A stretch of DNA of 55,685 nt from M55B129 sp964506505 (GCA_964506505.1 CAZDKY010000018.1:1-55685), one strand, 5' to 3'; numbered from the stretch's first letter, positions 16,232 to 24,318 are shown. A program made the numbers and translations. The notes: generated by a model from the sequence alone, not told the origin.

Positions 16232-16846
16232 ATGAAAAATTATTTGCAGCCAATTATCCGTCTTCTTTTTGTGGCCCTTTTTATTGTATTAATTTTTACC
16301 GGTCGGGTTCAGATCTGGGTGGGCATTTTCCTGCTGGCAGTGGCATCCACTTTTCTTTTCAGTCGCCTTTACTGCGGATGGATTTGCCCGATCAATACCG
16401 TTATGAAAGTGGTTGTCTGGGTTAAAAGGAAACTCGGCCTGAAGGATATAAAAATCCCTTCATTTCTGGCAATCTCCTGGATTAAATATGTGGTGCTGGG
16501 TCTTTTTATCCTTTTCTTTGTTATCAGTATGACCACCGGCAGAATGCTGCCTGTGCTGCCTATCCTTTTTGCTGCCGGTATAGTGCTGACTGTTTCCTTT
16601 CCAGAAGAACTATGGCATCGCTATATCTGCCCCTACGGCACCATTTTCACCCTGCCCGGGTCTGTGTCAAAATATGCCATGGTTATTGCCGAGGAAAAGT
16701 GCAATCGCTGCGGCAGCTGCATGAAAGTCTGCCCCTCAGGAGCGATAGAAAATATTGATGGCAGGTTCGTAATCATTAAAAGCAGATGTCTGGTCTGCCT
16801 GGACTGCCGGGATGTATGCAAGCAGGAAGCAATTAGTTACTGCTGA
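16232..16846 (+). CDS. NapH/NosR-type membrane 4Fe-4S protein
   Basis: A 204-aa integral membrane electron carrier. The N-terminal half has about four membrane segments and two cysteine motifs, LYCGWICPINT (about 46-56) and RYICPYG, typical of the polyferredoxin NapH/NosR/CcoG group. The C-terminal half has a 2[4Fe-4S] ferredoxin domain, CNRCGSCMKVCPSGAI and CLVCLDCRDVC. It probably passes electrons between the membrane quinone pool or a ferredoxin and an unknown acceptor. ATG 16232 is chosen because GGGAG lies just upstream; an ATG 15 nt earlier overlaps that site. It faces a Crp/Fnr regulator across a 112-nt gap, which suggests redox-responsive expression. No reductase lies next to it. Confidence 0.85.
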   Translation: MKNYLQPIIRLLFVALFIVLIFTGRVQIWVGIFLLAVASTFLFSRLYCGWICPINTVMKVVVWVKRKLGLKDIKIPSFLAISWIKYVVLGLFILFFVISMTTGRMLPVLPILFAAGIVLTVSFPEELWHRYICPYGTIFTLPGSVSKYAMVIAEEKCNRCGSCMKVCPSGAIENIDGRFVIIKSRCLVCLDCRDVCKQEAISYC

Positions 16847-16917
16847 TCAGACAATGCTGCCGGCGTGGAAGCAGAAGAAGCTATTTGGGAAAAGCAGGAG
16901 TTTCCCTTACAGCTTCT

Positions 16918-17559
16918 TTATTCAAAAGGAGCTGGTTTTTGTCCCAGCACATATGCGCCGCTGCCTGCTTTTTGCAGCTCTTTGGGATGCAGGCCATTTT
17001 TCTGCAGGAAAAGGGCAATATCCTTATTTGCGCCCGCAATGGCATCGCCCCCGAATGTAAATGAAGCGAGAAAGAAACCTCCCGGTTTCAAAACCCTTGC
17101 TGCCTCCTGAGGATAAACCGGGGCATTGGAAGTGACAATTAGATCAAATTGATCATTTTCATATTCTAAACTGCGGGCGTTTCCCTTAATGAAACGGATA
17201 TTGCTAATTCCATTTTCTTCAGCTTTAGCCTTGCCGACAGCCAGCATCTCAGGCGACTGATCAACAGCGTCAATTTCCCCATTGGGGAAAATATCCGCTG
17301 TTATAAATGCCGCAAAACCTGTACCTGTACATAAATCAAGGATCCTCCCGGGAGAAATATCTACTTGTCGGAGGCCTTCAAACAGTGCTTCCGAATAACC
17401 TGCAATACTGCCGGCCATTGTCCGGTCAAAAGATTTACTGATTTTAGCCGGGAACACCTGCATTGCCTTCAGGAAGAGTTTTGATTCCATGATCCCCGGA
17501 TGCCTGACGGCCCATTTTATCAGAGGGGTGAGAATTATGTTTTTCAATATATACAGCAA
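16918..17559 (-). CDS. Class I SAM-dependent methyltransferase
   Basis: A 213-aa methyltransferase with motif I ILDLCTGTGFAAFITAD, the acidic strand EIDAVDQSPEMLAVG, motif II FIKGNARSLEYENDQFDLIV and the post-motif VLKPGGFFLASFTFGG. An N-terminal hydrophobic segment, VRHPG after LYILKNIILTPL, may attach it to the membrane. I place the start at TTG 17559 because AGGA lies 5 nt upstream and this puts it just after the previous gene's stop; an in-frame ATG at 17601 would overlap that gene and lacks a site. It is last in an operon with two permease halves and a cupin. It lacks the cysteine set of arsenite methyltransferase ArsM, so arsenic chemistry is not supported. Substrate unknown. Confidence 0.82.
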   Translation of the reverse strand: MLYILKNIILTPLIKWAVRHPGIMESKLFLKAMQVFPAKISKSFDRTMAGSIAGYSEALFEGLRQVDISPGRILDLCTGTGFAAFITADIFPNGEIDAVDQSPEMLAVGKAKAEENGISNIRFIKGNARSLEYENDQFDLIVTSNAPVYPQEAARVLKPGGFFLASFTFGGDAIAGANKDIALFLQKNGLHPKELQKAGSGAYVLGQKPAPFE

Positions 17560-17566
17560 CAGAATC

Positions 17567-18112
17567 CTATCCTTTCCCGGTCGTTTGACTGTTATGATCA
17601 TTTGTTATTGATGGCACGTCGTCCGGTTTAATTAATATTTCCATGATTTGACCGATTAAAATTACCGCTGTCAGGGTTAAAACAAAGCGCAGGGCAGTAA
17701 AAGGCAGCCCCAGGAATTCCATTTCGGCCACCAGCTGGGGTATTTTAATTGCCGCCCAGGCGCCGAGAAAGATAACAATGTTGGATATACGGGCTCCCTT
17801 ATTAAGAAGCGAACCGGCCAGGGGAAAGGCGATGTACAAAGGTCCGGTTGGCAGGGTCCCCATCAGGAAAGAAAAGAGAATTCCCTTTATGCCAGAACCG
17901 CTGCCGATCAACTGCGTTATTTTTTCTTTCGGCACCCACACTTCCAGTAAACCCATGAGGACAAAGACCGGTGGAATAACCAGGACCATTTCTTTAAGAT
18001 AATTGAAGGCGACATCTGTTGAACGGGCGGCAATGTCCGGCAGCCAGAACCAGAGTATTATAAACAAGGCGGCCATTAACAGAGGGGCTTTGAATTTTTT
18101 TATTACTGTCAT
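17567..18112 (-). CDS. Permease half, ArsP/DUF318-like (second)
   Basis: A 181-aa integral membrane protein with about five membrane helices. The signature AFPLAGSLLNKGARISN matches the half-repeat of the ArsP/DUF318 permease family (PF03773), which is normally one protein of about 300-350 aa with two such halves. Here the halves are separate genes. It overlaps the preceding half-gene by ATGA, so the two are translationally coupled and probably form a heterodimer. It ends in a short hydrophilic tail, PDDVPSITNDHNSQ. Family members export trivalent organoarsenicals or remain uncharacterised; the substrate here is unknown. The operon also holds PadR, a cupin and a methyltransferase. Confidence 0.8.
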   Translation of the reverse strand: MTVIKKFKAPLLMAALFIILWFWLPDIAARSTDVAFNYLKEMVLVIPPVFVLMGLLEVWVPKEKITQLIGSGSGIKGILFSFLMGTLPTGPLYIAFPLAGSLLNKGARISNIVIFLGAWAAIKIPQLVAEMEFLGLPFTALRFVLTLTAVILIGQIMEILIKPDDVPSITNDHNSQTTGKG

Positions 18113-18588
18113 GTCAGGATCACTCCCATTACAGCGGCGATGATCAGGGCGGCGATAAAGCTCATCCCGTTTCGCAGCAGAGTAAATTTCTTGCCCAGGG
18201 CCTTGATCTCCAGCGGTGCGGTGACAAAGCCGACCATCACCAGGGTGGTAATAAAAGCGGCGATGGTGTTAACCGTTGCCCCGGCGCGCAGCAGTGAGCC
18301 GGCCAGGGGGAAAGAGATCAGGGCCGGTATGAGTGTAATCGCCCCTAGGATGGCGGCGGTTGCGGTAGCCATCAGGCCGGCTTCTTCGCCCACGAGGCGC
18401 GATATTGTTTCAGGCGGCAGAATGCCGAGGATCAGGCCGACCACTCCGACGATGGCCAGGAGACCCGGAGCCATTTTCCAGAGAGCCCTGGCGCCGATAA
18501 TGAAGGCTTTTTTAGTTTTCTCCCTACTTTTCAGCAGCGAAAGGCCGACGCAGGCGGTCAGCAGGACATAGACAATGATGGTGGTCAC
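18109..18588 (-). CDS. Permease half, ArsP/DUF318-like (first)
   Basis: A membrane protein of about 160 aa with four or five helices. It carries its own copy of the half-repeat signature, SFPLAGSLLRAGATVN, and a basic loop, KSREKTKKAF, after the first helix, which suggests orientation. AAAGGA lies 8 nt before GTG 18588, so I prefer that start; an ATG 9 nt earlier touches the Shine-Dalgarno site. Its stop overlaps the start of the next half-permease (ATGA). The matching signature in both halves indicates an ancient duplication kept as two genes. See the neighbouring entry for family remarks. Confidence 0.78.
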   Translation of the reverse strand: MTTIIVYVLLTACVGLSLLKSREKTKKAFIIGARALWKMAPGLLAIVGVVGLILGILPPETISRLVGEEAGLMATATAAILGAITLIPALISFPLAGSLLRAGATVNTIAAFITTLVMVGFVTAPLEIKALGKKFTLLRNGMSFIAALIIAAVMGVILT

Positions 18589-18667
18589 GAAACTCATTCC
18601 TTTCGTTTATCTTCATATACCTTCATCGCGAGAAGGTTGCCGATGATACAGATTTCTTAAAGCATTT

Positions 18668-18970
18668 TCAGCTGTACTGGACAGCCAGGACAACAAGCCT
18701 GGTTTTTGCCTGGATCTGTCTTTCCAGTCCTGGCTCGATAAAGACAAGGTGGCCGGCAGTTACTGCTGTTTCTTCTCCATCCACTGAAATATAGCCCTTA
18801 CCTTCGACTATGTAAAAAGCGGTGCTCCGTTCCATGACGCAGGGCGGAACAGCCTGCCCAGGTTCGAAACATATGGTCAGCATTTTGAAATTTTCAGTTA
18901 CTTTCAACTCTTTTTTAAGATGGCTTTGTGAAGAAAACTCCTTTAAATCAGCAGGGTTTAACAGTTCCAT
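18668..18970 (-). CDS. Small cupin-domain protein
   Basis: A 100-aa single-domain cupin. The beta-barrel motif region reads EPGQAVPPCVMERSTAFYIV, then GKGYISVDGEE and GHLVFIEPGLERQIQA. The usual metal-binding HxH of cupin motif 1 is replaced here: PPCVMERS has Cys and Glu but no His pair, so metal binding, if any, is atypical. The protein may act as a small-molecule or metalloid sensor rather than an enzyme. GGAGAGGAG precedes the ATG. It lies between padR and the split permease with gaps of about 70 nt, inside one operon. Confidence 0.82.
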   Translation of the reverse strand: MELLNPADLKEFSSQSHLKKELKVTENFKMLTICFEPGQAVPPCVMERSTAFYIVEGKGYISVDGEETAVTAGHLVFIEPGLERQIQAKTRLVVLAVQYS

Positions 18971-19042
18971 GAATAATCTCCTCTCCCAAAAACAATTACT
19001 GCATTGAACGGTTCTTTATCTGAAAGGCGCTGCAGCGACTGG

Positions 19043-19423
19043 CTAATTTTCATCGGCTCCATACTTTTTTTCATAGGCATCGAGAAATTTCTGCAGGACT
19101 GAAAGGCGGCTGCTGATTTTTGCCGCCCATAAATGAAGGTACTCTTTGCCGTCGGCAGTCATTGAATATACCTTACGAGCCGGTCCCCCGCTGCCGGGTT
19201 CCAGTTTTGATTTTACTTTGCCTTCTTTTTCGAGGTGCCGCAGATGCCTGTATACCATGCTTGGATCGGGAGGCATTTCAACAAAAGCCAGGCTGTTTAA
19301 TTTTTCCATTAATTCATAGCCGTGAGCCGGTTTTTCATCGAGCAGAAAGAGGATACAGGGTACTATAAAACCCTCAATTTTTAAATGATGATCGTGGCAT
19401 CCACAGCTCTTGATATCGCACAT
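19043..19423 (-). CDS. PadR-family regulator with Cys/His-rich N terminus
   Basis: A 126-aa PadR-type winged-helix repressor. The body shows GFIVPCILFLLDEKPAHGYE, PPDPSMVYRHLRHLEKEGKV and GPARKVYSMTADGKEYL, all standard for the family, with a short C-terminal dimer helix. The N terminus, MCDIKSCGCHDHH, is unusual: three cysteines and three histidines lie within 13 residues, which could bind a metal, metalloid or thiol-reactive signal. It is the first gene of a minus-strand operon with a cupin, two permease halves and a methyltransferase. Paired palindromic elements overlap its promoter, so self-repression is likely. GGGG precedes the ATG at 9 nt. Confidence 0.88.
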   Translation of the reverse strand: MCDIKSCGCHDHHLKIEGFIVPCILFLLDEKPAHGYELMEKLNSLAFVEMPPDPSMVYRHLRHLEKEGKVKSKLEPGSGGPARKVYSMTADGKEYLHLWAAKISSRLSVLQKFLDAYEKKYGADEN

Positions 19424-19443
19424 GATGAAGACCCCTTTACTGA

Positions 19444-19490
19444 CATTATACCAGTATAGGCATTATACCAATACTTGCGCAGTGAGTCAA
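19444..19490 (-). promoter_or_regulatory. Promoter and putative PadR operator
   Basis: On the minus strand: TTGACT, 17 nt, TATAAT, at 19485-19490 and 19462-19467. The -10 region is part of a tandem repeat: TATTGGTATAATG and TATACTGGTATAATG occur 18 bp apart. The second carries the dyad TATAC-TG-GTATA. This arrangement across the -10 and start site fits a repressor operator, probably for PadR itself. Confidence 0.75.
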
Positions 19491-19673
19491 CAGGTTTACA
19501 TGCATATTTCATTTTTTATGGCTGTCACTATCAGCAAGGGTGATCTAAAAAGGTCGTTCGACCGGATGGATAAGAAAACAGGCCCGGTATAGCTAACTGC
19601 ACTTGAGAGATTGGTTAATAAAGTATACAGTTCCTTCAGCCTCTTGCCAAAGGTTTTTCAGCAAAGTAAATAA
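19491..19673. other. Intergenic region
   Basis: Between the padR promoter and the terminator of the ABC operon. I see no supported gene here. Confidence 0.4.
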
Positions 19674-19697
19674 AGAGGCGCCCGACCGGGCGCCTCT
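19660..19697 (-). terminator. Terminator of the ABC transporter operon
   Basis: A 10-bp perfect GC-rich stem, AGAGGCGCCC/GGGCGCCTCT, with a 4-nt loop. On the minus strand TTATTTACTTT follows. It lies just beyond the permease remnant. Confidence 0.6.
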
Positions 19698-19720
19698 GTC
19701 GTTATCATTGATCAAACAAA

Positions 19721-19825
19721 TCAGCCGGCCACTTTATTTTCAAAGCGGCGATAACCGATCAGGTTGAGGATCATTACATAAACAAATCCGATCCAAAATT
19801 GCGCTGATAGCGGTAAAATAAATTC
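19721..19825 (-). pseudogene. Remnant of an ABC-2 permease C terminus
   Basis: The minus strand encodes 34 residues containing SAQFWIGFVYVMILNLIGYR and then RFENKVAG before TGA. A hydrophobic helix followed by a short basic tail is the usual end of an ABC-2 type permease. An in-frame TAG sits directly upstream and there is no start codon or ribosome binding site. It lies just downstream of an intact ABC-2 permease gene, so the operon once probably had a second permease. Confidence 0.6.
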
Positions 19826-19900
19826 CTAACCCTGAACAAATTGCAGGCTTCCTTTTTGTTTTTCTATCTGCTGCAAGGAAATTTTCTATTACCGGTGCTG

Positions 19901-20662
19901 TTACAGCTCCATACGTGAGAAACGTCTGCCGGCGAGCATGAAAAGCAGCAGGATAAGCAAAAGAGTAACTGTCAGTGGAACGGCTATTGCCGAAGGGGCT
20001 GCTGTGCCGTCGATTAAAGGTTTCATCAGGGCAAGCAGGGTATTGGGGTAAAAGTCGGCGGCGGCTGTTTCAGCAACCACCAAATTTAGCAGTCCGCTTA
20101 AAAAGAAAACCATTACAGCCAGCCCTCCGGCTGCCAGCTGGCTTTTGAGAACGGTGGAGAATGCGAAAGTAAGAGTGGCCAGCAGCAGGGTATAGGCGAC
20201 CAGCGCGGTGGTGGCCATAATTGATCCGGCCAGAGGGGCTTTGCCGATCAGGGTCATGGTATAAAGATAGGCCAGGGCGCTGCAGATATATAATCCGGCG
20301 ATCAAAATTGCGAAAAGGACAATAATCTTGGCTGTTAGGTACTGCCAGCGGCCGATGGGTTTGCTGAGCATCCATCCGGCAGCCCCTGTTTCTTTTTCCC
20401 GGGCTACGGAGCCCATAACCATAAAAATCAGGACCAGGATTCCCATCTGTGATACGTCGGACAGGTAGCTGAAGAAGGTCTCCTCCGGGGTTGGATCGGG
20501 CATCACAATTTCTACCCCTTCGGCAAAACGGGCCAGGATTTCATTCATATATTTCATCATCGGCGGGTCGAGCAGGGCAAAGAAAAGGACAACCAGCAGA
20601 AAAGCCGGATAGCGGAAGCTGCGCCAGTTCCATTTTAATTCTTTCAGCAGCAGGGTAGTCAC
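19901..20662 (-). CDS. ABC-2 type transporter permease
   Basis: A 253-aa integral membrane permease with about six helices. It opens with the amphipathic MTTLLLKELKWNWRSFRYPA typical of ABC-2 permeases, then a long extracytoplasmic loop after the first helix (about 30-70) containing MPDPTPEETFFSYL. The cytoplasmic coupling segment is REKETGAAGWMLSKPIGRWQ. It starts with GTG after GGAGGTAG and overlaps the ATPase gene by 4 nt, so the two are translationally coupled. Together they form an exporter; substrates of this group include lipids, peptides and antibiotics, and nothing here decides which. A decayed second permease lies downstream. Confidence 0.88.
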   Translation of the reverse strand: MTTLLLKELKWNWRSFRYPAFLLVVLFFALLDPPMMKYMNEILARFAEGVEIVMPDPTPEETFFSYLSDVSQMGILVLIFMVMGSVAREKETGAAGWMLSKPIGRWQYLTAKIIVLFAILIAGLYICSALAYLYTMTLIGKAPLAGSIMATTALVAYTLLLATLTFAFSTVLKSQLAAGGLAVMVFFLSGLLNLVVAETAAADFYPNTLLALMKPLIDGTAAPSAIAVPLTVTLLLILLLFMLAGRRFSRMEL

Positions 20663-21666
20663 GAACGATCTACCTCCCGGCGATGATTTTCATCAAGCAC
20701 CCTGAAGAATGCTTCTTCCAGATTGGTGCGGTTTGGAGCGAATTCTGTAACGGTAATGCCCTGTCGGATCAAGGCCGGGAGCAAATTTTCGGCCATGACA
20801 ATCGATTTACCGGGTTCGGAGACAACCAAAAGTTTGCCCTGCTGCGGGGTTACTTCTCTTACGGCGGGGTTTTTTTTGATCATGGCCGCCGCTTTGGCCT
20901 GCTGGTCAGGACGAACTGCGATCAGGTACTGCTCCATGGCGTAGCGGTTGAGCAGTTCACCGGTGCCGGCATCCAGCAGTTTCCGCCCCCTGTCAATGAT
21001 GGTTACATGATCGCAAACTTTTTCCACATCGGCCAGGATGTGACTGGAAAAGAAAACTGTGGCCCTGTTTCTGAGCCTGGAGATGATTTCAAGGATCCTG
21101 CGGCGGCCATCAGGGTCAAGAGCGGAGACCGGTTCATCAAGGATCAGCAGTTCCGGCTCGGGTAGCAAGGTGGCGGCTATACCGAGTCGCTGCTGCATGC
21201 CCCGTGAGTAGGTGCTGACCCGGCGGTTGGCGGCATCGTCAAGTTGGAAATGTTTTAAGAGGCGATCAATTCGTGTCTGACTCAGGTTTTGGTCTACCCT
21301 GTAGATGCTGGCAACCAGTGTAAGCGTTTCTTTTCCGGTCAATCCTTCGGGAAAGACCGGATCCTGGGGCAGGTAGGTGGTATAGTGCAGGTAATCCAAT
21401 TTTTGGCCAAACTTGAGCGGTATGCCTAGAACACTGACTTCACCGGCATCGGCAGCGATCAATCCAAGGATAATTTTTATGGTCGTGGTTTTACCGGCGC
21501 CATTGGGCCCGAGGAAGCCGTGGATGCTGCCCCGCCTGACCTGAAAATCAATGCCCCGGAGGGCGGAGTGATGATCAAATTGTTTGGACAGCCCGCTGAC
21601 AAAGAAGGCGTTTCCTTTAATTTTATTCCTCTCCCCTGCCGAAAACCAGGTAGATAATCGGCCCAA
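20659..21666 (-). CDS. ABC transporter ATP-binding protein
   Basis: A ~320-335 aa ATPase of the ABC-2 exporter class. Walker A is FLGPNGAGKTTTIKIILGL, the signature region is STYSRGMQQRLGIAATLL, Walker B is ELLILDEPVSALDP, and the H-loop is FFSSHILADVEKVCDHV. A C-terminal regulatory extension of about 100 aa follows, ending NLEEAFFRVLD as in this group. It overlaps the permease start by ATGA. The start is unclear: TTG 21666 has no ribosome binding site and would overlap the preceding gene by 44 nt, while a rare ATT near 21621 has GAGAGG just upstream. It pairs with the permease at 19901. Confidence 0.9.
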   Translation of the reverse strand: MGRLSTWFSAGERNKIKGNAFFVSGLSKQFDHHSALRGIDFQVRRGSIHGFLGPNGAGKTTTIKIILGLIAADAGEVSVLGIPLKFGQKLDYLHYTTYLPQDPVFPEGLTGKETLTLVASIYRVDQNLSQTRIDRLLKHFQLDDAANRRVSTYSRGMQQRLGIAATLLPEPELLILDEPVSALDPDGRRRILEIISRLRNRATVFFSSHILADVEKVCDHVTIIDRGRKLLDAGTGELLNRYAMEQYLIAVRPDQQAKAAAMIKKNPAVREVTPQQGKLLVVSEPGKSIVMAENLLPALIRQGITVTEFAPNRTNLEEAFFRVLDENHRREVDRS

Positions 21667-21823
21667 AAATATTGATGAAAACGATAATCAGGACCCAGGC
21701 CCACCGGGGAAAACCTTTTAATTCTTTATGCCTGATCAGGTCGACGAGAGCCCATACCATGAGCAGAATTTGCAAAACCAGAAGAGGCCAGAAAATTTTC
21801 AGTAGATCCAGGACTTCCTGCAA
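21623..21823 (-). CDS. PLDc_N-type small membrane protein
   Basis: A 66-aa protein with two predicted membrane helices, LLKIFWPLLVLQILLMVWAL and WAWVLIIVFINIFGPIIYLV, and the FGRGEE end. This matches the phospholipase-D-nuclease N-terminal-like domain (PF13396), which occurs alone in many Firmicutes, often beside ABC transporters. It starts with TTG behind a perfect GGAGGTGATC site. It lies 24 nt after serC and overlaps the 5' part of the ABC ATPase frame, so the genes are co-transcribed. A membrane anchor or accessory role for the exporter is possible, but no function is established. Confidence 0.82.
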   Translation of the reverse strand: MQEVLDLLKIFWPLLVLQILLMVWALVDLIRHKELKGFPRWAWVLIIVFINIFGPIIYLVFGRGEE

Positions 21824-21847
21824 AGTGGATCACCTCCGTTTTGGATG

Positions 21848-22975
21848 TCAAGCGCCGGTTTTTACTTCATGGTAGGCCCACTCAAGCCACTGCATGGCCA
21901 GGGCCAGGTTTTCTTTGTCTACCGTTGCACCGCACCAGAACCTGAGCCCGGAGGGAGCATCGCGATAGGAAGCGATATCGAAAGCCGCTTCTTCCGCTTC
22001 CAGCAAACCGACAAGATCCTTGAGTTGTTCGGCATCCAGGTCCACGATCAGGCAGACGCTGGTATTTGATCTGACAGACGGATCGGCTGCCAGGAAATTA
22101 ATCCAGTCATGCGCTTCAACGAAGTTTTCAATCACCTGAAGGTTCTCTTCGCTCCTCCTGATCAAGGCCGGAAGACCACCAATTTTTTCAGCCCAGTCAA
22201 GGGCATCCAGATAGTCTTCATTGCAGAGCATGGAAGGGGTGTTGATGGTTGATCCTTCGAATATGTCCTTAATCAGTTTGCCCTTTTTGGCCAGGCGGAA
22301 GATTTTCGGCAGCGGCAGGGGTGGGGTGTAGCTTTCGATCCGCTCGACTGCCCGTGGAGAAAGGACCAGCATACCGTGGGCAGCTTCGCCTCCCAGCACT
22401 TTCTGCCAGGAAAAAGTGACTACGTCCAGCTTTTCCCAGGGTATTTCCATGGCGAAGACCGCTGAAGTGGCATCACAGAGAACGAGGCCTTTCCTATCGG
22501 TGGGAATAAAATCACCACCAGGTATTTTTACGCCACTTGTTGTTCCGTTCCAGGTCAGTACTACATCATGGTCAAAGTTGATCTGCTTAAGGTCAGGCAG
22601 GAAGCCATAATCGGCGGTAATGACATTTACTTCAGGTAGCTTGAGCTGCATTTCGATATCGTCTGCCCAGGTCTTGCCGAAAGATTCGAAATAGACGGCA
22701 TCGACCGGTTTTGGCCCCAGAAGGCTCCACATAGCCATTTCAAATGCTCCAGTGTCTGAAGCAGGAACGATACCGAGCATATAGTCAGCAGGTATTCCCA
22801 GGATTTCTTTAGTTTTTTCTATTGCTTTTTTCAGGCGGGCTTTCCCTTCTTTGCTACGGTGGGAACGGCCTAGTAGATCTATTTTCAGTGAGGCTAGATT
22901 GTAGCCTGGTCTTTTAGCACAAGGCCCGGAAGAAAAACACGGGCAGTTTGGTTTTCTTTGTGGTTTTAAGGACAT
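21848..22975 (-). CDS. serC: Phosphoserine aminotransferase
   Basis: A 375-aa class V PLP aminotransferase of the archaeal/alphaproteobacterial SerC type. It makes 3-phosphoserine from 3-phosphohydroxypyruvate and glutamate in serine synthesis. Visible landmarks are FSSGPCAKRPGYN at the N terminus, VPASDTGAFEMAMWSLLG for cofactor phosphate binding, VLTWNGTTSGVKIPGGDF, LVLCDATSAVFAMEIPW and the PLP lysine in TFSWQKVLGGEAAHG. The ATG at 22975 follows GGAGG at 9 nt. No serA lies next to it. It shares its transcript with the small PLDc_N protein and the ABC exporter, a combination with no obvious biochemical logic. Confidence 0.9.
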   Translation of the reverse strand: MSLKPQRKPNCPCFSSGPCAKRPGYNLASLKIDLLGRSHRSKEGKARLKKAIEKTKEILGIPADYMLGIVPASDTGAFEMAMWSLLGPKPVDAVYFESFGKTWADDIEMQLKLPEVNVITADYGFLPDLKQINFDHDVVLTWNGTTSGVKIPGGDFIPTDRKGLVLCDATSAVFAMEIPWEKLDVVTFSWQKVLGGEAAHGMLVLSPRAVERIESYTPPLPLPKIFRLAKKGKLIKDIFEGSTINTPSMLCNEDYLDALDWAEKIGGLPALIRRSEENLQVIENFVEAHDWINFLAADPSVRSNTSVCLIVDLDAEQLKDLVGLLEAEEAAFDIASYRDAPSGLRFWCGATVDKENLALAMQWLEWAYHEVKTGA

Positions 22976-23173
22976 AGTCAAGAACCTCCGGCATATTATT
23001 TTAATCGTTTCTTCAGCAATAATATATCAGTAATAGTTGTTAGTAAAGTGATTGGCAATCTCTCTTTTTCGGGTTGCTTTATTTGATTCTCTAAAAGTGA
23101 TGATCATTTACTTACTGGAGTTGCCTGTTCTCTCAGTTTGCCCTTTTAATTATAACCAGTACTTGTTGCCCTG

Positions 23174-23182
23174 TGGTATAAT
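23174..23182 (+). promoter_or_regulatory. Extended -10 promoter of the znu operon
   Basis: TGGTATAAT, an extended -10 (TGn) followed by TATAAT, lies about 105 nt before znuA. No good -35 is present at 17 nt. AAATGATAAAG just downstream could be part of a metal-regulator site, but the dyad is weak. Confidence 0.4.
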
Positions 23183-23288
23183 TATTTTATCCAAATGATA
23201 AAGTTTCTCAAAATGGATGGATTTTTTTCGCACTAAATTGACAAGCATAACAATATAACCATTGTGGTTCAAAAGGACGGGATATTCA

Positions 23289-24275
23289 ATGCGCCGGATT
23301 GTTTTTCTCTTGCTTCTGTTAATGATTGTTACATTTGCTGTTGGCTGCGATTTGCCTGGCAATGATCTGGATGAAAAACCATCACTGACTGTGATCACAA
23401 CAATCTATCCCCTGGCCGATATTACGCGGCAACTTGGCGGTGATGCAGTAAATGTGATATGTTTGTTGCCCACAGGGGCCAGTCCTCACACTTACGAACC
23501 GACAGTTGATCAGGCCAGGCTGATCAGTGAAGCGCAGATGTTTATTTTTATTGGTGCCGGACTGGATGATTGGGGGGCCGACCTGGCGCATGCTGCCGGA
23601 CCCGGTCTGCACCTGCTTGATCTCTCAACTTCTGTTACTCTCCTTGAAGAAGGCAGTTATTCGATGCCTGGTCTGATCGGAGATCAGGTGGTTTCAACTT
23701 CTGAAACAGGGCTTTCAGATCTACAGGATGAAGAAGTCGCTCATGAGCACAGGCAAGGTACAATGAATCCTCATTATTGGCTTGATCCTGTAGTGGTTAG
23801 CGATCAGATCTGCCCCTCCATTTTTCAGGAACTGGTTTCCCTGTTGCCGGATGAAGAAGCATACTTCAAGGAAAGATTGGACAATTATTGTGATGAACTA
23901 ACCCTCCTGGATGAAGAAATAAAAACGAATGTCGCTTCTTTTAGCAGCAGGAAGTTTATAGCGTTCCACTCAGCCTGGCAGTATTTTGCCTCTCGCTACA
24001 ATTTGGATCAGGCAGCGGTTATTGCCGGTTCCCCGGGCCGTGAACCTTCTGCCGGATGGATGGCTGATTTGATCGATCTGGTTGAGCGGGGGCAGATCAA
24101 AGCTGTTTTTGCCGAACCGCAGTTTGCACAGGATCTGGCGGTCAGGGTTGCCGAAGAGGGAGGCATAAAAGTACATATCCTCGATCCCCTGGGTGGGGAG
24201 AATATACCGGGAAGAGAAACTTACCTGTCGTTGATGAGATATAATCTAGCCGTATTCAGGGAAGCGCTTGACTGA
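23289..24275 (+). CDS. znuA: Zinc/manganese ABC transporter substrate-binding lipoprotein
   Basis: A 328-aa cluster A-I metal-binding protein. Its signal peptide ends in the lipobox FAVGC (Cys20), so it is a membrane-anchored lipoprotein outside the cell. The metal-site histidines are visible in TGASPHTYEPT, MNPHYWLDP and IAFHSAWQYF, and the acidic fourth ligand region is near DPLGGENIPG. The His-rich loop of many ZnuA proteins is very short here (EEVAHEHRQ). The neighbouring Fur-family gene favours zinc over manganese. ATG 23289 follows AGGACGGG; an upstream TTG in frame would spoil the signal peptide. It is the first gene of znuACB. Confidence 0.9.
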   Translation: MRRIVFLLLLLMIVTFAVGCDLPGNDLDEKPSLTVITTIYPLADITRQLGGDAVNVICLLPTGASPHTYEPTVDQARLISEAQMFIFIGAGLDDWGADLAHAAGPGLHLLDLSTSVTLLEEGSYSMPGLIGDQVVSTSETGLSDLQDEEVAHEHRQGTMNPHYWLDPVVVSDQICPSIFQELVSLLPDEEAYFKERLDNYCDELTLLDEEIKTNVASFSSRKFIAFHSAWQYFASRYNLDQAAVIAGSPGREPSAGWMADLIDLVERGQIKAVFAEPQFAQDLAVRVAEEGGIKVHILDPLGGENIPGRETYLSLMRYNLAVFREALD

Positions 24276-24318
24276 ATCAAGATAAATTGCAGGAGTTAAC
24301 TGGCGGAGGCTCAATGAA

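Noticed and set aside
16918..17559. Arsenite methyltransferase (ArsM)
   Set aside because: The conserved arsenic-binding cysteines are absent, although the neighbouring permease halves resemble ArsP.
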